Assembly (NCBI GenBank): GCA_050084985.1
Contig: JBITNC010000001.1
Location: 171,554,001-171,618,000, forward strand
Source: Nageia nagi
Lineage: Eukaryota > Pinophyta
Length of the DNA: 64,000 nucleotides
Direction: 5' to 3'
The notes under the pieces are model-generated. The model had not been told where the DNA came from and did no database searches. It worked only from the letters and a program-made list of their open reading frames with translations. The position numbers and the translations under genes are program-made. How positions within the stretch are numbered: position 1 is the first letter of the stretch; the number at the start of each line of letters is the position of its first letter. Below, piece after piece: positions 46,511 through 58,100 of this stretch.

Positions 46511-47564
46511 GTAAAAGTAATTAAGAGTGTTAGAAAAATTTTTTCCCCTTAATTTCCAAATATAGTTAAAGTTTTGTGTCTTATTTTCTAGACTTAGTTT
46601 CTTTTTGGGTTGGCTAGTTTTCAGACTTAGCCAAATTTTGATGGTTCTAAAATTAAGGTTTTAAAAATTAGGGTTTCTAAAGAAGTTATGGTTTTGTTTT
46701 AAACCTAAGTACTTTTTAGTAGCACTTAAAGGTGAAGGAGCCTCATTTGCAACTCTCTCTCTGGCACTCTAAATTCTAAAAATTGCACTCTGAAGCTTCT
46801 ATAATATAAGATAGTATCTTTTGCATCTTGTATATGTATGCTTGTTTTTTTATACTTATTTGAGGGATGATATGAATTTAAAGTATATGCAATAATTAAT
46901 TTCTTATACCTAGATAATGTTATCTTTTTACAAACTTAAAAAGCAATTAACATTTGAGTTAATGAAAGAAATATGATGTATTATTCAAGCTACATAGTAT
47001 AATACCTCATTAAAGAAACTAAGTTTTTCATCAATAAGAAGTAAAAGAGACTAAGTGCAAGATGATCTACTTTGAGTTTTTCACTTCTTACTTATAACTT
47101 GATTAACTTGGGCAAGAATTCTTCAGCTTGGTTAAAATGGTTAAGTGATTGTTTACTTTTCTAGAATTAGTGGAATGATCATTTAAGTCAAGGGTAAGAA
47201 AAATTGTGATGGAAATAAACTAAGTCTTAGCACATTAAGAGGAAAAGGTGAAAAAAAGTTAAAAAGAAATTCATTTCATAAGTGAAAAGATACTTATGTC
47301 AAACATATTACTATCTTCCTCATAACTTGGATAACTCGAGCAAGTCTAAGGCAATTGAGTTACAAACATTAAGTAATTGCTTACTTTTCTGGAACTAGTG
47401 GGAAAAGTATTAATCTAAGCATAGGAAAGATTGTGAGAAAAACAACATAAGCCTTGAAAAAATATATTAGCACTAAGAAAACATAATGAGGACCACCTCA
47501 TTAAAAGGAGGATCTTAGATCCCTACTGTCCCCTTTTTCTTCAAACAAGAAAAAGTGGTTAACA

Positions 47565-47569
47565 ATGTG
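47565..47569. repeat. Target-site duplication ATGTG, right copy
   Basis: Immediately follows GTGGTTAACA and is identical to 28219-28223. Confidence 0.9.
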
Positions 47570-48870
47570 TCACATTTACAGGGTCTGGAACTAACTCCCT
47601 AGCCTAATAGAGATCAAGGATGGATAGAATGGTGGAAGATGTTATATTTTATATGATTACTCTATTTTGTAGCTTTAGGAGAAATATGGTCAAACTTCAA
47701 TAATACTCTAATATAATGCTAAAATTATAGCTTGCTCAAGTTGTCCTTCTCTTGGAAGCATGTCTACTCATCTAGTCTCTTCAAGTTCATGTTACAAGTC
47801 TACATTATGAGTTCAAGATTTTTATATATGTGAAAATCAATGTGCTCATATTTGAGCCCATATCCACTAGTTAAAAGTTGATGATAAATTATCTAAGGAT
47901 TTTTTCAAAAATCTCCATTGACCTCAATAGGCTACATAATTTTGAGCTATTTAAGAGGTAAGAGAAAGATTCATCACTTTTTCAAATATTAGTGAATATT
48001 TTATCAAGCATTATTGATAGTTTTTTTTTGTAAGTATTCATGCTTAAGTATGATAAAGCATTATATGCCTATTTATAAGTGGTTCTATAGAGGATATTGA
48101 GCACCCAATAAGAAACATACAATAAGATGAGTTGTTTGAATTATTATCCCAAATGGATAATGATAAAGCCCCTAGATTGGATGTATTTCCTTATGAATTC
48201 TACAATGTATTATAGGATGTGATGGAATTTGAATTTTATTGTGTCTACCAAGAAGATATGATTAATGACTCTCTAATATATTCAATCAATAAAGGAAACA
48301 TTAAATTTATCCCCAAGCTATGGGAGCAAAAGCTCATCACCAATTGGGGACCATTCACCTTATTTAATATGAGCTTTAAAATCATTACCAAGGCCTTAGC
48401 ACTAAGGCTTTGCCTGTTGCTTCCATTTTTATTCAAACTAGAGAAAATATAGTTCATTCACAATAACTTCATCTTGCACAATATGTTAGCCATCTAAGAA
48501 GGAATGGAATGGGATAGGATCACCCAAAAAAATACTATCTATATCAAAATTATCATTGATAAAGCCTATAATTGAATTAAATGGAATTTCATTTGACCAT
48601 GCTTTAGGATCTAGGTTTTTGGATTAGCTTCATGAAGACTATTTGAATATTATTTCAGGATGCTTCAGTAGTACTCACCCTTAACAATACATACACAAAG
48701 GATTTTGTTTTTAATTAGATAAGGTTTCCTAATGGAATCCTCCTTATATTTTTTAGTCGTAGAAGCCTTTAACTATCTACTAGCTAACCAACCATCCATG
48801 GCATAATCAAGGGCATCTTACTTCCTAACAATAAGGAGCAACTTATAGATGAGTAATTTGTTAGTTATTC
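47570..48870 (+). pseudogene. 3' half of the same L1-like LINE: reverse transcriptase
   Basis: After a poorly preserved stretch, 48120-48870 reads in pieces as a plant L1 reverse transcriptase: KAPRLDVFPYEFYNVL, INKGNIKFIPKLWEQKL, ITNWGPFTLFNMSFKII, KALALRLCLLLPFL, FIHNNFILHNMLAI, EGMEWDRIT, KIIIDKAYN and NYLLANQP. The catalytic FADD region is not visible and the LINE seems to end near 48870. The left half of this LINE ends at 28223, so the 19.3-kb element landed between endonuclease and reverse transcriptase. Confidence 0.75.
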
Positions 48871-50929
48871 CTTCTTGATAATTAGAAAAGAGAAGTTAGC
48901 ATGAGATATTTCTAGTCAATAATTAAAAAAAATAACAATAAAAGAAGACTTGGAAAATAAGTAAACTAGTTTATTAATGACTGGTGACTCATTTATTTAA
49001 CGATAAAACATAATAATTAGAAATTAAAGTACAAAGTTAAGAATTAATGACTTTGTAATGATATAACATTAACATAATCAAATAAGATTGAGAAAGATAG
49101 ATGAAATGTTAATTTGAATCACCATCCTAATGGAAGAAGAATCACCATCTTAAACACAAATCACCACATCTATTTAACAAAAAATAAAGCATATAAAAAA
49201 ATCTAAAATAAAAGAAAGTTTGCAGTGGTATGAGAAAGAATATAGAAAATTGATTATACAAATGTGTCTTTAGATTATAAAATATATCATGTATTAGTCA
49301 CTTAGATTATATTGTAAGAATTGTTAGATCCCTATTGGTGACTTGTAATTTCTAATATATTAATACAAATCATACCTCCATTACTTTAAATCATTATATG
49401 TTCAATTTCTATTGATATAATTAAATTTTTATTTTATCTTTTTGACTACCTCATTTTCTCATATGTAAGAAAGAACCCTAACAATCAAATCCTTTTATAT
49501 CATAAAACTAGTCAATAATTCTATTGTTGAGACTCCTATAGATAGAGACATGAGGTCTCCATGAATCTTGGAAGAGAATTATAAGATAGTTCCCTTTAAA
49601 CCTTCAAATAGATCTATTGAAATTTGGTTCTCTAACCAAATCAACCAATTTGTGAAGTGTGTGATTCATGAATGGAAGTTACATATACTTCTAGGTTGAG
49701 TTTCCATAAGTATTCTACAATTGACTCATTAAATAACTAAAAGTTGCCACTACTATTGTAAATTTCTAAAATTAAATGGGACAAGGAACTCCTGATTCAT
49801 TTGAAAATCCCTAAACAATATTGGGTCAAAAATGTTTATAATTGGGTTGATAATACACTAGATATACATGCCATTGAATTTGCATTACAAGATTAGGTGT
49901 CTTATGATGTCAAGAAAGAAATATTCTTTAGAGTTTTGAGGAAATATTTTCTTAAAAATTTACATTAGATTTGGAAATGCTACCTGATAAAAGATGGAGG
50001 TACTCCTAATGCTTTATTCCACTTATAAGGGAGGAAGGCATCATGGGTTGAGGAGAGAACCTAGAGAATAAAGAAAATTTAAAGAAATGGTAAAAATGAT
50101 GTTATAGTAATTAGTATGGAAGGATGTGATAGTTATACAATAAAGATTTAAAAAGAAGAAAATCAAGGACAAGCTAGATAGGAAGCAAGGATACCAAAAT
50201 AGGAAGAGGAGAAGAGGAGGAAGTAAAATGGAAAAGAAAGGAGAAATAAAAAGATGCTAAGAAAAAGTATGATGATTTCTTATGGAATGAACAATGTAAA
50301 ATAAGAGAAAAATAAAATCTATAAAAGGAAATATTTAAAAAGAAGGAAAGGGATCCCTTATCGATAGAAGGGACCTCCTTTGATCCACTATACATAACTA
50401 GTAAAAATCTATACGAATTGATAGAAAATCTGATTATAAAATTTAAGAATGATTAAGTTAAGAAGTAAAGAGATATTTCAAGCTAGCGGAAGATAATTGT
50501 GGGAAAATGAATTCGATCATTGAATAATTATGTAAATATTTGGAAGAACTTTTCATGATAATTTTTAATTATAGCTCCCTAATAATTTATGATAGATTCC
50601 ATGACATTATCCTCCTAAGGGTAGTTCAGTTCATGACACCAACATTGAGACTCATTGAACATTTTATAATCCTAATGCTTGCATTATTGGCCTTTTGATT
50701 ATCTTAATGTTGACATAATGAGCACACAAATCACTCCTCTACACCGCTAGATCAAGTCACTACAAGATTGGTGGTCTTGCACCACTTCAACCCTTCCATG
50801 ATTATAGATAGTAGGTATAGTGCTAATACAATGTCATGATTTCTATTTTGCTCCTCAAAAGATAAATTTCTTTATATGATTATGATTTCACATTCTTTGT
50901 TCACAATTTCAACAATATTTTTAATTATT
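48871..50929. other. Very AT-rich region with a doubtful coding-like stretch
   Basis: At 49530-50400 (+) pieces of frame such as ENYKIVPFKPSNRSIEIWFS and VKCVIHEWKLHILLG, then a lysine/glutamate-rich tail, look like old coding sequence. I do not recognise the family and the frame is broken. Otherwise no gene is seen. Confidence 0.3.
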
Positions 50930-51400
50930 GTAGAAGAGATTGATTTACAAATTATAGCATAAATTTAATTGTTAACTCCAATCAACATTAATTTGGGTAA
51001 TAACTTATCTAGATTTCTTTCAAAAGGTAATAGGAAACTGACAATGCAATCAACAATATCTTCCCTCTTAGATTCTCCTTCATATTTGGTATGGTATTCA
51101 CTTGTTATTTCAAGCACTTATTCTTCAAAAATTCCTTGAGGTATAAATAATATCGACACTTCAAAATTTGCTTCACTCTTGAATAACCTCTTATGAAATA
51201 GTCTCTTAATACTTTGATTAATAAGTTGTTCAGAAGGATATAGGTGTCTTTCTTGAAGTCTTATTAAATTTTTAGTCTAACTTATTGATAATATGTTAAG
51301 AATTTATTGGTTGAAAAAGATAATTTTGTTTTTAAATTTTGAATAGATTTTATCAACTATGAGAGCTCTTTCAATAGGGTGAGATCTTGGTAATTCCATG
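50930..51400 (-). pseudogene. Gag N-terminal fragment of a second copy of the giant-LTR family
   Basis: The minus strand encodes RLFHKRLFKSEANFEVSILF, then (after a stop) YHTKYEGESKREDIVDC and LPKLMLIGVNN. These align block by block with 34600-34870 of the complete element (FWSETNLEVSRSIESLG, ESNREDLVEF, AIGINNLCLII). It sits directly inside an LTR end and primer-binding site of the same family (51549-51580), in the expected order. No further gag or pol is visible to the left. Confidence 0.65.
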
Positions 51401-51548
51401 AAAAATCATCTCACCTTTCATTCCTTTTCTAAATATCTTTTCCAAAAAGAGTTAATTTTGAAGGTTTTTATTTGCACTTTTAAAAAATTTCCTGAGTGAC
51501 TAACAAGTATAGTCATCAACCCAAATTCACTTGTAAAAAATAGTAGCT

Positions 51549-51566
51549 TTCCCAACAAAGTCACCA
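51549..51566 (-). other. Primer-binding site of the second copy
   Basis: On the minus strand TGGTGACTTTGTTGGGAA follows the LTR end AAGTGGTTAAAAAAA, and matches the site at 34227 at 13 of 18 positions by eye. Confidence 0.6.
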
Positions 51567-51573
51567 TTTTTTT

Positions 51574-54500
51574 AACCACTTTTTCTTATATAAGAAAAAG
51601 GGTAAAGTGATTAAACAATCCTCCTTTTTAACAAGGTGTTCCTCAAATAATATCAATATTCTTCTTCAACTAGATAATAAAAAATGATTCATTTATAAAA
51701 ATTCAACTAAAAACTATCCTTTTCCACTTTATAAATGGTTAGAAAAAGAAGTTTAATTTAACCTAGCTTCAAAGCTTACCAAGTCAAATAATAAAAGTAA
51801 TACCAGATAGATTAAAATGGCAATGATAGTTACCTTTTATCAATATATAATTTCAAATAAATATTGATTAATTAGTATTAATCTTCATCAACACTTATAA
51901 ACTTTGTTGCAATGCTTGTAAAAATCTTAAGAGGAAAAACAATCACATGCAATGCCAATTTACTAATTGAATTGTAAATAAAACGTACATGCAATAGTAA
52001 TATCAAAATAATGACAACATGAAAGCAATCAAATTCTTCTTTTATTAATTCTTAGTCTTCAAAAATACATCAGCTTCTTACATAGCAAGAGAGTGTTAAA
52101 AAAAATATTTTCCTTCTTTTATAATAATTGGGGAGTAGGTGAAACAACTTGACTCTTTGCCTACCCTATTTCAATTTCAAAAATATCTCCTTAATTTTTG
52201 GAGGTCCTCTTCAACTTCCTTCTAACCTAACTCAAATGAAAACTGACTAACTCTAATGGTCAACTAACTATATATTATATAAAAAAAATTATTTTCTCAA
52301 AATACAAATTCCTTTCGCTATCCAAGGTGTACCACATGTGAGTCAACATATTTCAAAGGAAAATCAATCCTCCTTTGCATGCATCCAAACCAACTGAATT
52401 CTAAAACCTCATCTAAGGGGTACAACATGAGTCATGAAAGCTTCATCAAATTAGCAAGATTATTCTACAAAATCTTTTCTTGCAAATTTTTATCAAAGCC
52501 ACACTATTGAAGAATTGCATGTTTCTAGTTTCTAGTACGATATTTAATTTTTCATGTATAGCTCCAAATTTTAATACCATTGAACTACATTTCACTTCAG
52601 TTATTGGAAACCATCCATAAAATAAAAATAATTTATTACAAATACTGATTTATTGTACTATGTTATTTGGAAATTTTTTCCTTCCATCTTGAACAAACTT
52701 TACATTTGCTTCCTAGATCTCATTTTTTGTCACTATCTTCTTATTCATGTCCTTTATCTCTTTTCTCATCACAAAAAACTAAGTCAAAAATCATAAGCAA
52801 TATCAAAAGTGGAAAGTAATTGGGAAATAAGAGCTTGAGCCTTTTAGAAGAATTATTATCCTTTTTAATAGTTTCACTTTATGATGTTATCATCTACATT
52901 TAAGGCTTTCCAACCTTTTCCCTACATTTGCTCTTACTTTAATTCTTTTTCCAATTCTTTGACCATTTTCTTATACCTTTTAATCAATTTTTGCATATTA
53001 TACATGGAAAATTTTCACATATAACCATTTATATATTCATTTATTCACTCAATGTCTACTTTATCTATATGAATTTTCAAATTTATTGTGTCCTTTGGTC
53101 ACTTTTGATTTCTATATATTTTTTTGGAGAAGATTATTACATCTTCTTTAATCCTTGGAAATCTTTAGAAGAGTTTTGGTGATCTTGAAGGTGTTAGTAT
53201 CTTTTCCTTATTCTTTTCATCTGCATCATCACCATCACTTTCACTCATATATTTTAGGCTTTGTAAATAGGCATTTAAGTCTTCCTTCTAACCAAGTTTC
53301 ATCATTGATTTTTTGAGCAGCATGTGATTGTGTTATAGGAATAATCTACTTCTTTGAAATTAGATCATGTTTAGTTTACTTTATTTTATTTATTATTTAT
53401 AAGATTTATTCATTGCTATTATCACCATCTCTTGACCCACCTACACCTAGGCTTTGATCCTTAATACCATTGGGAGTACTTGCATTGCTTTTGATATAAT
53501 TTGGCTTTTTTGGAAAAGATTTTGTTTTGATTATTTGGATCTTTGAATTGATGATGAATATATTCCTAAGTATGCATACGTATAATAACTTCATTTGGAT
53601 TAATTTATCCTTCCTCCTCTTCATCATATATATATTCAATGTTGATGTCTTTATTATCATCATCCTTAGTCCTCATTCTTAATGAGATACCCAGACTCGA
53701 AGAACTTCACGATCGACTTGATCCTTCACCATATGAAGAACTACCTTCCTCTTCATTTTTATTTGCTTGAGATTCATTTTACCCTTGATATATTATTGGA
53801 GATTAGACTTCATTAGGTATTTATTGTCCAACTTATTTCTCATTGAAGGCTTGCATGACTTCATTGACTAACTCCATAGTTCCACCATCTTAAGGAGATT
53901 ATTTTGGTGCATACATATCTTGCATCAAATCTATTACATTAATATTTTTCATGGTATTGAATTCATCAATTTCAATAACTTAATTGGATGATTCTCTAAT
54001 TGGATCCCTTACATGGAGAGGTAGAGGGGGCATTATAAGAATTTCAAAATTAGTAGGAGAAGAAGGAATAACATCTATCTTATCTTTATTACTTTCCTTC
54101 TCTTAATCTTCTTTTATTTTTCTAGAAACCTCAATTAATTCAATATTTAAAATTGCTATTTCTTTACTACATTAATCTTGCCAAGAGAGTAGTTTTCAAG
54201 TTCATCAACCATTATTTTAGCCTCTACGCAATAGCTACATGCAGAATACCCCAAGTTGAAAGGAAGCCTTATCATCCTATATTTTTTTCTCAATAAGTGT
54301 TCATACCCATACTTTATTTTCCTCATGAATTCAAAAACCATCATCTTGTTACTTACATATTTGGGTAGTTTCACTGGTTCTAGATCAACCCCATAAACAC
54401 AAATATAGAATACATTTGGATCCTCTAAGTAAAAGTATGTAAATTCATTGATAGCTTTCTTATATCCTTTTAACATCCTCTATAAAACACTAGGTCCCTT

Positions 54501-55250
54501 TAACTCATTGCAGATTGCATACTTTCATTTATCATTTCTCATCTTGACATCTTCCAACTTATTTTTCAAATTCCACTTGGGATAGGTTAAATATATGGGA
54601 ATGATAGGATTCCTAATCTTGTTCACTATACCACAATATTTAGTTTTATTATTACCATGTAACATTAGGTAAACAAAATTAGTATTCATATAAAATTGAA
54701 ATGTTTCTCTCATAGAGGTGAGTTTCTTGATTAAGGTATTACTGACTACTAAACTCCATTCGAGCATCTTTACATAACCTATATTGAGCAAGGAATATAA
54801 GAGGTATTTTTTAACCTTACATCTAAGTCTTTTCCAAGCCCTTGACTTAGAAAGCTCAACAAGATTGTGGTGCTATCTTGGAATCAAACTTTGTTTTCCA
54901 CCAACATCTTAAAATGATCAAGATCTTTGTATTCTAATTTCAAAAAGTTTGTAATTAGTTTTTTTTTTTCCTTAGGACCTTACAATAATTTACCTTAGAT
55001 TAGTCTTCTATGTATTCAAGACCTTTGTTAGACTAGCTAAAGTAATCTTTAATACCTTTGGGGTTCAAATATTCTATGAAATTACCTATGCAATATTTGA
55101 TAATTGTACTTTCAAAGTTGATTTGACAATGACTTCAAGGGCCAACTCTAAAAATCATATAACAAAAGGAAATATGATAAATTTGAAGAAACTTGGAGAA
55201 TATACCATATCATTTTGCTTCTCCTCTTAACTATGTTTGTCTATATCTTT
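51574..55250 (-). repeat. Truncated LTR of the giant-LTR family, minus strand
   Basis: The LTR end is recognised from the minus-strand ...CTTATATAAGAAAAAGTGGTT together with ACACCTTGTTAAAAAGGAGG, matching 34160-34222. It continues through the acidic/coiled-coil region (acidic peptide near 53200-53260, MSESDGDDADEKNKEK) into ORF-X copy 5. The LTR 5' terminus was not found; it is lost or too diverged to the right of 55250. Confidence 0.6.
54156..55190 (-). pseudogene. ORF-X copy 5, in the truncated minus-strand LTR
   Basis: From right to left: GNFIEYLNPKGIKDYFS, SNKGLEYIED, MLEWSLVVSNTLIKKL, TFQFYMNTNFVYLMLHGNN, YPKWNLKNKLEDVKMRND, then FYLEDPNVFYICVYGVDLEP and VKLPKYVSNKMMVFEFM. All blocks align in order with copies 2-4. 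There are several stops, including one between 54525 and 54476. The 54476-54156 segment extends beyond the part conserved elsewhere, with YSACSYCVEAKIMVDELENY. Function unknown. Confidence 0.75.
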
Positions 55251-55673
55251 GTAAATATTTTATGAAGCATTGTGACTCCATTTTTTATCTCTATTATTCT
55301 TTTATACATCATCAAATATTGCTTCTTATTTCAAGATTCCCTCCTTTTGTATCTCAATCAAAGTTACTTTCATCAATCTCTTTTTCACTTGATCTCTTTA
55401 AGAACTCATTCTGCATAATGAAAATATGGGTCAAAATTTTCATAAGATGAACCTTTATTTTCTTTTATTCATACTCAAATTTTTGTTAATGAAAAAAGAT
55501 GCAATTTTGTTTTTAATAGGTCATTTGGATCAAAATCAAAAAAATATTTTAAAACCATTATTTATTCTAAGTTGGATCAACAAGGTTGTTGATAAATTCC
55601 AATTCACATTAACATTGAATCTTCCGATATGACCTATTTTGTTCAAAGAGTTCGTTAAGCATCATTCAAGACT

Positions 55674-55727
55674 TAGTTTTTTAATTGGATCTAAACTTAA
55701 TAGTTTTTTAATTGGATCTAAACTTAA
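55674..55727. repeat. Perfect 27-bp tandem duplication
   Basis: TAGTTTTTTAATTGGATCTA followed by AACTTAA occurs at 55674-55700 and again without a gap at 55701-55727. Exact identity indicates a recent event. Confidence 0.85.
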
Positions 55728-56176
55728 TATTGATGAAATTTGAAAGTTATTATTTAGTTTCCAATTCTAAAATAAGAAGGTTAGGTTGACAGTCTTGTTA
55801 ACAAACATCAATTTGTGTCATCATTATCGTTACAAATTTGACTTTAATCCCTTGAGAAATTTCTTTAAGTCATGATAAAGTTTCATTATTCTAGGTTGAT
55901 TTTAAAACATATTTATCAACATTGTGATATTTTTTACATACTGTTACTTGGATATGACTAAGTTATTCTTTGGAAAGACTTAAGTCCCAAAATAGTCGGT
56001 TGGGTCAACTTCATCCTTTACATTTTACATTTTTCTTTCTTATCATCATTTTTGATCCAACCCATGTCTTATCCTTGTAAAATATATTTTAGGTATTCAT
56101 AGTTGTTAAAATCATTATTATTGGAAATCAATATCAGAAAACTTCAAATTTCATCCTAATATTTTAGTTTTGGACC

Positions 56177-56859
56177 TGTAGACTCTAAATAATACAATAG
56201 TATAAGTAATTAGGGGAATTAATACAGACACTATTTGGTCTATTTGTTTTTTGACATAAAGTAGGAATATGACAATAGATGATTAAGCATATAGGTTCAT
56301 TTCATTAACATGCATATTCAATTGATTAAAGAAAGTGATACATCAAGAATACGCAATATAACGTACATAAGCATAGCATCGATGCCCTAGTAATAGTATG
56401 CCACTAACATTGCGTTAAGGATAAAACTAAATATGCAACAAATGTTAAAATAACAATCAAATAAATTATTTATCAATATAATGAAAGTGTGATAATGCTT
56501 GAGATAAGAGATTCACTTATTATAGATAAGAAGACCTTGCAAAGGTTTACTTTGCAAATGATGCTCGAGTCTTTGGTTCTCTATTTGATCTTCAGTTGAT
56601 AGAAGCCTTGGGTTTGCTATAATCTATCCCTTATCTAATCTCCTCCTAATGATAATCCCACCATTCATATTTTTGTGTCTTGAATGCCTTTATATAGGGA
56701 TGCTTCTATTATAGGATTTGACCCTTCGTACATGCCATAAGGGTCAAATAAATGGCATACACCTTTCTTATACATTTTTAATCCCTTTTTAAATGATATA
56801 TTATTAAGGGATTAAAATGATTTATTAACTACATAAAGGTTCATTTTGAGGTGTCTACA
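56177..56859 (-). repeat. Gypsy-type 3' LTR, minus strand
   Basis: On the minus strand it starts TGTAGACACCTCAAAATG at 56859 and ends GAGTCTACA at 56177, with inverted termini TGTAGAC/GTCTACA and a length of 683. TATA-like CCTATATAAAGGCATTC lies near 56690. It is directly preceded by a polypurine tract. The internal region therefore extends to the right, toward the gag gene at 62160-63994 on the same strand. Confidence 0.75.
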
Positions 56860-56872
56860 TTTGCCCCTCTTT
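56860..56872 (-). other. Polypurine tract
   Basis: AAAGAGGGGCAAA on the minus strand directly precedes the TGTAGACACC start of the LTR, a classic gypsy arrangement. Confidence 0.75.
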
Positions 56873-57389
56873 GGATGTGTGATTGAAGTAATGAAATTAC
56901 ATGTCCAAAGAAGAAGTGTATCCAGGATATAGAAGAAATTTTTTTGATCTTTTTGCTGATACTAATTGAATGATGATGAGGGTCCTTATGCTGCCCCCCT
57001 TTTGACTTGGGTTCCCTAAGAAAGATCCTTATGTGAACTAGCCAAGGCAAATTCTATTGAAGAAGCTATATTTAGGAATATTGTTTGGATGATATTTGGT
57101 TGAATGTAGAAATCCATATCCAAGGTTGGAGATGGAAGATATGATGCACCTCCTTTATACTATTTCAATCATGAATTTGGATATTTAATTATGTTAGATA
57201 CTCAGGAAGCTGATGCACTTATGTCCATACCTCAAAACAAAGAGGTGATGATTTAGATGAGTGGAAATGGAAATGAAATGTATGTCACTAGCATCCTAAA
57301 AGATAGTGACCATGGTGTTGGTGCCCTATTGTTGGCTGTGTTTCCTGCTAGAGTTGAGAACCTACAATGATATGTTAGTCATAAAATCA

Positions 57390-58100
57390 TAGGACAGATG
57401 TAGAATAAGCTACATCATCCATCAGAGATGATCCAATATCAGTAACTTACTTATAGTTGCATCATCGATTTATCTTTTAAGTGAGTGAACTCTGACTAAA
57501 CATGTGATTGGCCATCGGTGATCATACATTTGTATGTCTATGATCTAAAAATATTATGCTTTAGATTGGTTTAAAGAAAAAACCATATGGATACACAACA
57601 AAATATATCATCCATTAGAGATAATCGAATATCAACAAATTATTAATGAATTTATAGTTGATTTACTTTTAAGTGAGTGAACTGTCACTAGCTATGTCGA
57701 TGGCCATCAACAATCATATATTTATATGTCTATGATCTGAAGATAATATGCTTTGAATAGGTTCAAAGTAAGAATCATATGGATACACAACAAAATGCAT
57801 TGTCCATTAGAGATGATCCAATGTCAACAAATTTCTTATGGCTGCTATGTCGATAGCCATCAACGATCACATGTTTATATGTCTATGATATAAAGAAAAT
57901 ATGCTTTGGATAGGTTCAAAGTAAGTACCATATGGATACAAAGCAAAATGCATCATCCATTGGAGATGATACAATGTCAACAAATTTCTCATAGCTATAT
58001 CATTGGTTTACTTTTAAGTGAGTGAAATCTCACTAGCCATGCTGATGGCCATCAGTGATCATACATTTATATGTCTATGATCTAAAGACATTAGGCATGT
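57390..58100. repeat. Tandem repeat of about 192 bp in the 3' region of a gypsy element
   Basis: TATGTCTATGATCTAAAG-type phrases recur at about 57534, 57726, 57877 and 58070, giving steps of about 192, 151 and 193. Each is preceded by GATGGCCATCAACGATCA and followed by ATATGCTTTGGATAGGTTC, CCATATGGATACACAAC and GAGATGATCCAATGTCAAC. The short step lacks the TAAGTGAGTGAACT segment. Location just inside a polypurine tract is typical of 3' UTR satellites of plant gypsy elements. Confidence 0.75.

Larger units (their letters stand above)
28224..47564 (+). mobile_element. Complete Ty3/gypsy LTR retrotransposon, 19,341 bp, with giant LTRs
   Basis: LTRs at 28224-34222 (5,999 bp) and 41867-47564 (5,698 bp) begin TGTTACCACCC and end GTGGTTAACA. 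A 5-bp ATGTG duplication flanks the element. Internal order: primer-binding site, gag, protease, an RNase H-like domain, reverse transcriptase, a poorly preserved second RNase H region, integrase. Both LTRs contain ORF-X and acidic/coiled-coil coding remains. All frames are broken and the LTRs differ at roughly one base in six or seven where compared by eye, so the insertion is old. Large size, long LTRs, an extra ORF and a second RNase H recall the Tat/Ogre lineage. Lineage assignment is inference. Confidence 0.92.
41867..47564 (+). repeat. Right LTR of the 19.3-kb element
   Basis: Starts TGTTACCACCC and ends GTGGTTAACA, collinear with 28224-34222. The difference in length comes mainly from a gap between ATCAACCTGG and CCATCCCTTAG (42370-42410 against 28730-29070). 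It holds ORF-X copy 4 and the acidic/coiled-coil region in the same order. Confidence 0.92.
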
